DNA from: Nocardioidaceae bacterium SCSIO 66511
GTDB taxonomy: Bacteria; Actinomycetota; Actinomycetes; Propionibacteriales; Nocardioidaceae
Direction of reading: 5' to 3'
Assembly: GCA_023100825.1 (NCBI GenBank)
Contig: CP095846.1
Span: 2,666,001 to 2,730,000 of the forward strand
DNA: 64,000 bases
The stretch's first letter is position 1. Each line of letters starts with the position of its first letter. Both the position numbers and the translations under genes were made by a program. Shown piece by piece: positions 59,331-64,000 of this stretch. A model generated the notes under the pieces. It had not been told where the DNA came from, ran no database searches, and worked only from the letters and a program-made list of their open reading frames with translations.

Positions 59331-60344
59331 TCAAGCCTTGTCTGCGGCATCCTCATCGGCGGTGTCGGCATCGTCGGACGACGCCTCATCCGTGGCACTC
59401 TCATCGGCGTCGGAGTCATCGTCGGCGTCACCCGCGTCAGTCTCGTCGACGTCCTCATCATCGGCGTCACTCGCGTCCGACTCGGCTACGACGTCGTCAT
59501 CATCCGCGCCCTGGTCGTCATCCCATTCCTGAATGACCTCTTCGCGGCCCGGGTGGCGGCGCCCCATCCAGACGAAGTACACGAGCGCGAGGCAGAACAC
59601 AACGATCGACGTCCACACGTTCAGCCGCATGCCGAGGAAGTGATGGGCGTCGTCGATCCGAAGTGTCTCGATCCAGCCACGACCGACGGTGTAGATCATC
59701 ACGTACAACGCCATGATCCGGCCGTAGCCAATCTGGTAGCGCTTCGCGACCCACAGCAAGACGAAACCGCCGACCAGCGCCCAGATCGACTCGTAGAGGA
59801 AGGTCGGCTGGAACGTGTCGTACTGCTCGTACCCCGGCGGGCGGTTCTCCGGCGCGATCTCGAGACCCCACGGCTTGTCGGTCGGCTTGCCGAAGAGCTC
59901 TTGGTTGAACCAGTTGCCCCAACGCCCGATCGCCTGAGCGAACAGGATGCCCGGCGCCATCGTGTCGGCCATGGCCGCGAAGCTGGCGTTCGCTCGGCGG
60001 CACGCGATGTACGCACCGACTGCGCCGAGGCCGATCGCGCCCCAGATGCCGAGGCCGCCCTCCCAGATGTAGAGCGCCTCGATCGGACGACCGTCACCGG
60101 AGAAGTACAGCTCCGGGTTGGTCGCGACGTGGTAGAGCCGGGCGCCGACCAGGCCGAACGGGATCGCCCAGACCGCCATGTCGCCGACCATGCCCGGGCG
60201 GCCACCGCGGGCGACCCAGCGGCGCTCGCCGAGCCAGATCGCGACGACGACACCGGCGATGATGCACAGGGCGTACGCCCGGAGGGGAAGGGGCCCGAGC
60301 TCCCAGACGGCGTCGGAGGGACTCGGGATCGAGGCAACAGTCAT
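59331..60344 (-). CDS. lgt: Prolipoprotein diacylglyceryl transferase with long acidic tail
   Basis: This 337-residue integral membrane enzyme adds diacylglycerol to the lipobox Cys of prelipoproteins such as those at 5843 and 47191. Motifs: GLVGARLYHV (residues ~62-71) and the Lgt signature GRWGNWFNQELFGKPT (~138-153), with seven membrane helices. The last ~65 residues are an Asp/Glu/Ala-rich tail not needed by the family. An ancestral trpA-lgt order is kept; a TAGCCT hexamer seven bases before ATG 60344 may give it its own leaderless promoter. Confidence 0.94.
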   Translation of the reverse strand: MTVASIPSPSDAVWELGPLPLRAYALCIIAGVVVAIWLGERRWVARGGRPGMVGDMAVWAIPFGLVGARLYHVATNPELYFSGDGRPIEALYIWEGGLGIWGAIGLGAVGAYIACRRANASFAAMADTMAPGILFAQAIGRWGNWFNQELFGKPTDKPWGLEIAPENRPPGYEQYDTFQPTFLYESIWALVGGFVLLWVAKRYQIGYGRIMALYVMIYTVGRGWIETLRIDDAHHFLGMRLNVWTSIVVFCLALVYFVWMGRRHPGREEVIQEWDDDQGADDDDVVAESDASDADDEDVDETDAGDADDDSDADESATDEASSDDADTADEDAADKA

Positions 60345-60354
60345 CGACGACAGG

Positions 60355-61164
60355 CTATCCGGCGGCCGTACGCGCGCGCTCGACGCCTGCCCGAAGATCG
60401 GCGGCGAGCGTGCGTACGGCTGCGATCCCGTCGTCGGCGGGCACATCGAGAAGGCAGCGGACGAGAGCCGAGCCGACGATCACCGCATCGGAGTACGCAC
60501 CGACCTCGGCCGCCTGATCGCCGTTGCTGACCCCGAGACCCACCCCGATCGGCAACTCGGTCACCTCACGCAGTCGTCCGACCAGCTCCGGCGCCCGCCC
60601 GCTCGTCTGCGCACGCGCACCGGTGACACCCATGACCGCGGTCGCATATACGAAGCCACTCGCTGCCCGCGCCGTCAGTGCAAGGCGTTCGTCACTCGAC
60701 GACGGCGCGACGAGGAAGACCTGCTCGAGCCCGAGCCGGGTGGCGGCCTCGGTCCACTCCCCCGCCTCCTCCGGAATGAGGTCGGGTGTGATCAAGCCCG
60801 TGCCGCCGGCACTGTGCAGTGTGTCGGCGAACCGACTCATGCCGTAGCGCTCGACGGGGTTCCAGTACGTCATCACGACAGTAGCCGCGCCTGTCGCCGC
60901 AGACGCACGAACGACCTCGAACACATCGCTCGTACGCAGACCTGCCGACAGCGCCCGATCGGCAGCCGCCTGGATCACCGGACCGTCCATCACCGGATCG
61001 CTGTACGGGAATCCCACCTCGACGATGTCGACACCTGCCTCGACCATCGTCTCGATCGCACGGATCGACGTGGGGACATCTGGGAACCCCGCCGGCAGGT
61101 AGCCGACGAGTGCCGGTCGCCCCTCATCGGCCAGCCGGGCGAACGTCTGCGTGAGGGTGGTCAT
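60355..61164 (-). CDS. trpA: Tryptophan synthase alpha subunit
   Basis: The 269-residue TIM barrel releases indole from indole-3-glycerol phosphate. [17 protein letters not shown] (residues ~49-65) holds the catalytic Glu and Asp; [12 protein letters not shown] near 210 is the phosphate-binding loop. It begins with a 4-bp ATGA overlap with trpB. Confidence 0.95.
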   Translation of the reverse strand: MTTLTQTFARLADEGRPALVGYLPAGFPDVPTSIRAIETMVEAGVDIVEVGFPYSDPVMDGPVIQAAADRALSAGLRTSDVFEVVRASAATGAATVVMTYWNPVERYGMSRFADTLHSAGGTGLITPDLIPEEAGEWTEAATRLGLEQVFLVAPSSSDERLALTARAASGFVYATAVMGVTGARAQTSGRAPELVGRLREVTELPIGVGLGVSNGDQAAEVGAYSDAVIVGSALVRCLLDVPADDGIAAVRTLAADLRAGVERARTAAG

Positions 61165-62387
61165 GCCTGCTCCCCGCTGGTCTCGTCCAGCAGCCCGAAG
61201 TACGTCGCCGCCGTGTGTACGTCCTTGTCCCCGCGGCCCGAGAGGTTCACCAGGATCGTGGAGTCGGGGCCGAGCGACGATGCCAGCCGCAGCGCACCGG
61301 CGACGGCATGTGCCGACTCGATCGCGGGGATGATGCCCTCGGTCTTGCACAGCAGGTCGAACGCCGCCATCGCCTCGTCGTCGGTGACCGGCTCGTAGTC
61401 GACCCGCCCGGACTCCGCGAGGTAGGCATGCTCGGGGCCGACACCGGGATAGTCGAGTCCGGCGGAGATCGAATGCGACTCGACGGTCTGCCCGTCGTCG
61501 TCCTGCAGCAGGTACGAACGCGCACCGTGCAGTACGCCGACCTCGCCCGCGGTGATCGTCGCCGCATGCCTGCCGGTGTCGAATCCCTCACCGCCGGCCT
61601 CGTACCCGACCAGACGCACGTCGGCGTCATCGAGGAAGCCGGCGAAGAGCCCGATCGCGTTGGAGCCGCCACCGACACAGGCGACGGCGGCATCGGGCAG
61701 CGAGCCGGTGAGCTCCAGGCACTGCGCACGGGCCTCGTCGCCGATACCGCGGGCGAAGTCGCGCACCATCGCGGGGAACGGATGCGGCCCGGCAGCCGTG
61801 CCGAACAGGTAGCTGGTGTGCTCGACGTTGGTCACCCAGTCGCGAAGCGCCTCGTTGATGGCGTCCTTGAGGGTGCGGCTGCCCGTCGTGACCGGTACGA
61901 CCTCCGCACCGAGCATCTGCATCCGGGCGACGTTCAAGGCCTGTCGCTGCGTGTCGACCTCGCCCATGTACACGACGCATTCGAGGTCGAGGTACGCGCA
62001 GGCCGTCGCCGATGCGACACCGTGCTGACCGGCGCCGGTCTCGGCGATCGCCCGCGGCTTGCCGATGCGTTTGGCGAGCAGCGCCTGGCCGAGGACGTTG
62101 CGGATCTTATGGGCACCCGTGTGGTCGAGATCCTCACGTTTGAGCAGGATCCGGGCACCCGCGGCGCGCGACAGTCGCTTCGCGTCGTACAACGGACTCG
62201 GCACGTTCGCGTACGTACGCAGCATGTGGTCGAGCTCCGAGCGGAACTCGGTGTCGACCATCGCCTCGCGCCAGGCGGTCTCGAGCTCGGCGAGCGGCGC
62301 CATCAGCGCTTCGGGCATGAACCGGCCGCCGAAGCGTCCGAAGTGGCCGACCTCATCGGGCAGCGTGGTATGGGGATGCGGGGTCAT
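61161..62387 (-). CDS. trpB: Tryptophan synthase beta subunit
   Basis: The 408-residue PLP enzyme joins indole to serine. [17 protein letters not shown] (about residue 87) carries the PLP Lys, [11 protein letters not shown] and [12 protein letters not shown] bind serine and phosphate. It starts 47 bp after trpC and overlaps trpA by 4 bp. Confidence 0.96.
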   Translation of the reverse strand: MTPHPHTTLPDEVGHFGRFGGRFMPEALMAPLAELETAWREAMVDTEFRSELDHMLRTYANVPSPLYDAKRLSRAAGARILLKREDLDHTGAHKIRNVLGQALLAKRIGKPRAIAETGAGQHGVASATACAYLDLECVVYMGEVDTQRQALNVARMQMLGAEVVPVTTGSRTLKDAINEALRDWVTNVEHTSYLFGTAAGPHPFPAMVRDFARGIGDEARAQCLELTGSLPDAAVACVGGGSNAIGLFAGFLDDADVRLVGYEAGGEGFDTGRHAATITAGEVGVLHGARSYLLQDDDGQTVESHSISAGLDYPGVGPEHAYLAESGRVDYEPVTDDEAMAAFDLLCKTEGIIPAIESAHAVAGALRLASSLGPDSTILVNLSGRGDKDVHTAATYFGLLDETSGEQA

Positions 62388-62433
62388 GGTGGGTCCTAGA
62401 GTCGAGTCGTGATGGTGCGCGGAGCGGCCGCGA

Positions 62434-63240
62434 TCACCATCGGTGGTGCAGCGCCGGGTGCGCGCCGGCGGCGACCAGATCGGCGACCGAGGAACGCGGG
62501 TTGTTGTCGCGCACCAGACTCTCGCCAACGAGTACGACATCGGCGCCCTCGCGCGCGTACTCGATCACGTCATGAGGCCCGCGTACTCCGGACTCGGCGA
62601 CGCGTACGACGCCCTCGGGCACCTGCGGGGCCAGCCGGGCGAACGTATCGCGGTCGACCTCGAGGGTCTTGAGGTTGCGAGCGTTCACGCCGATGAGCTT
62701 CGCATCGGCATCGAGGGCCCGCTCGAGCTCCTCCTCGTTGTGCACCTCGACCAGCGGGGTCAGGCCGATCGACACGGCTCGCTCGACGAGCCCGACGAGG
62801 GCGTTCTGGTCGAGCGCGGCCACGATCAGCAAGGCGAGGTCGGCGCCCGCGGCGCGTGCCTCCCACAGCTGGTACGAGCTGACGATGAAGTCCTTACGCA
62901 GCACCGGGATGCCGACCGACCGGCGTACCGCACGCAGGTCGTCGAGTGTGCCGCCGAAACGCCGCCGCTCGGTGAGCACACTGATCGCGGCGGCGCCGCC
63001 GGCCTCGTAGTCGCCGGCCAGACCGGCGGGGTCCTTGATCGGCGCCAGCGCACCCTTGCTCGGGCTGGCGCGCTTCACCTCGGCCAGGATCGAGACGCCC
63101 TTGCCGCGGAAGATCGGCATCGGGTCGAGCGCGGGGTCCTGCTTCTCGGTCGCCCGCTTCAGATCGTCGAGCGAGACCTGGGACATGCGCTCATCGAGAT
63201 CCTCGCGTACGCCGGAGAGGATGTCACCGAGTACCGACAT
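62434..63240 (-). CDS. trpC: Indole-3-glycerol phosphate synthase
   Basis: The 268-residue TIM barrel makes indole-3-glycerol phosphate. It shows [15 protein letters not shown] (about 51-65, catalytic Lys in [10 protein letters not shown]), VLRKDFIVS, and [13 protein letters not shown] with VAESGVRG near 210. It is the first trp gene within the window. A GTGAGG ribosome site is four bases before ATG 63240. The 200-bp space upstream shows no leader peptide with a start codon. Confidence 0.95.
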   Translation of the reverse strand: MSVLGDILSGVREDLDERMSQVSLDDLKRATEKQDPALDPMPIFRGKGVSILAEVKRASPSKGALAPIKDPAGLAGDYEAGGAAAISVLTERRRFGGTLDDLRAVRRSVGIPVLRKDFIVSSYQLWEARAAGADLALLIVAALDQNALVGLVERAVSIGLTPLVEVHNEEELERALDADAKLIGVNARNLKTLEVDRDTFARLAPQVPEGVVRVAESGVRGPHDVIEYAREGADVVLVGESLVRDNNPRSSVADLVAAGAHPALHHRW

Positions 63241-63440
63241 GACACCTCACTTCGACCGGACTGCGTGAACGACCTCGCGCCACCAGGGTAGCGATGCTGT
63301 TCCTCAGCGCTGGAGGGGGTCGGCTCCTGCACGCGCGGGAGCGGCAACCGGCGCGCTCAAGATGTGTCGATGGTCAGCGACTCGACCCGTGACCCGGTAG
63401 CCTGCGACTCGCAAATCTACGACTCGGAAGGTTTGAACAG

Positions 63441-64000
63441 ATGAGCAGCAACCAGCCGCCTCCCCCAGGCGGGCAGCCGCCGCAGGGCCCGCCGCCCGGT
63501 CAGCCGCCCCAGGGCCCGCCGCCCGGTGGTGGCTATCCGCCGCCCCCGCCCGGTGGTGGGTATCCGCCACCAGGTCCGCCACCAGGAGGCGGTTATCCGC
63601 CCCAGGGTCCGCCGCCCGGAGGGGGCTACCCACCACAAGGACCCCCACCAGGAGGTGGCTACCCGGGTCCCGGGTACGGCGGCGGCCCACAGCCGTTCAG
63701 TATCGGCAACGCGTTCAACTACGGCTGGGCGAAGTTCACCCAGAATGTCGGAACCATCATCCTGGCCGCGCTCGCCTGGATCGGCATCCTGATCGTCTTC
63801 TACATCCTCTGGTTCGTGCTGCTGAGTGCACTGGGTGTCGGTCTGTCGGCCAGCTTCGAGGTCGACTCCGACGGCAACTCGTCCAGCAGCGGTGGCGGCT
63901 TCTTCGGCGTGATGCTGATCGGCGCACTGATGACCATCGTCCCGGCGATCGTGGCGGGCGTCATGCAAGCCGGCATCCTGCGCGGGGCACTGCAGATCTC
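63441..64000 (+). CDS. Proline-rich membrane protein, 3' end missing
   Basis: The frame runs off the right edge after ~186 residues. Residues 1-80 are a low-complexity Pro/Gly region built from repeats of PPGGGYPPQGPP-type units, reflected by DNA direct repeats at about 63480-63670. GNAFNYGWAKFTQNV follows, then at least two membrane helices (residues ~108-132 and ~150-170). Actinobacteria have many such DUF975-like or glycerophosphodiesterase-membrane-domain proteins with disordered N-termini. GGAAGG precedes ATG 63441. It is divergent from trpC. Confidence 0.75.
   Translation, partial: MSSNQPPPPGGQPPQGPPPGQPPQGPPPGGGYPPPPPGGGYPPPGPPPGGGYPPQGPPPGGGYPPQGPPPGGGYPGPGYGGGPQPFSIGNAFNYGWAKFTQNVGTIILAALAWIGILIVFYILWFVLLSALGVGLSASFEVDSDGNSSSSGGGFFGVMLIGALMTIVPAIVAGVMQAGILRGALQI

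Noticed and set aside
63241-63290. Possible trp leader peptide (two adjacent Trp codons before trpC)
   Set aside because: On the minus strand TGG-TGG is followed by 10 sense codons and a stop just before trpC, but an in-frame TGA lies eight codons upstream and no start codon occurs between them.
63480-63670. CRISPR-like tandem repeats
   Set aside because: The repeats are short, in frame, and encode Pro/Gly-rich PPGGGYPP units of one protein, with no spacers.

Overview
The window is a high-GC actinobacterial chromosome segment. The gene set and order fit the Propionibacteriales/Nocardioidaceae neighbourhood: topoisomerase IV genes near the principal sigma factor, and trpC-trpB-trpA-lgt, gltBD, pyk, an ANTAR regulator, polA, rpsA and coaE in a row, as in many actinobacteria. 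The taxon is an inference from gene content and order. No prophage, IS transposase or CRISPR array was seen.

Region by region. 1-3.3 kb: a truncated GNAT/CoA-binding acetyltransferase-type gene, a TetR regulator facing a small membrane protein gene across two matching palindromes, and an FMN reductase behind a strong palindrome. A 573-bp gene-free stretch follows, built around a ~120-bp imperfect inverted repeat. 3.3-13 kb: parC and parE (topoisomerase IV) flank a lipoprotein, a drug-efflux MFS pump, an ASCH protein and a MocR/PNPOx pair. 13-24 kb: small membrane and HEAT proteins, a MerR regulator fused to a DnaN-like module and coupled to an MFS exporter, principal sigma factor rpoD, a universal stress protein, a glutamate-cysteine ligase family enzyme, and dinB.

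24-32 kb: oligopeptidase B, a secreted EEP-fold hydrolase, a group 2 sigma factor with a perfect sigmaR/SigH-type promoter, coaE, an SDR, arfB, a broken Clp-N type gene, and a GATase1/AraC regulator. 32-41 kb: a secreted amidase, rpsA, an M18 aminopeptidase, polA, a GNAT and a DUF554 protein. 41-47 kb: a branched-chain amino acid ABC operon (livHMGF) that converges on a binding-protein gene whose two halves are in swapped order. 47-56 kb: pdtaR-like regulator, tRNA-Leu(CAA), a secreted metalloprotease, pyk and gltBD. 56-64 kb: an HNH/DUF222 (13E12-type) gene with a diverged third copy of the 3-kb repeat next to it, two small genes, lgt, trpA-trpB-trpC, and a truncated proline-rich membrane protein.

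Most genes are housekeeping. The least ordinary points are: (1) the circularly permuted LivJ-like protein; (2) the MerR-DnaN fusion with a 19-bp-spacer promoter; (3) a livH permease carrying an extracytoplasmic beta domain; (4) parE, which has no ATG/GTG/TTG start for its conserved N-terminal arm; (5) the MITE-like inverted repeat; (6) the decayed Clp-N gene; (7) several genes that look leaderless.
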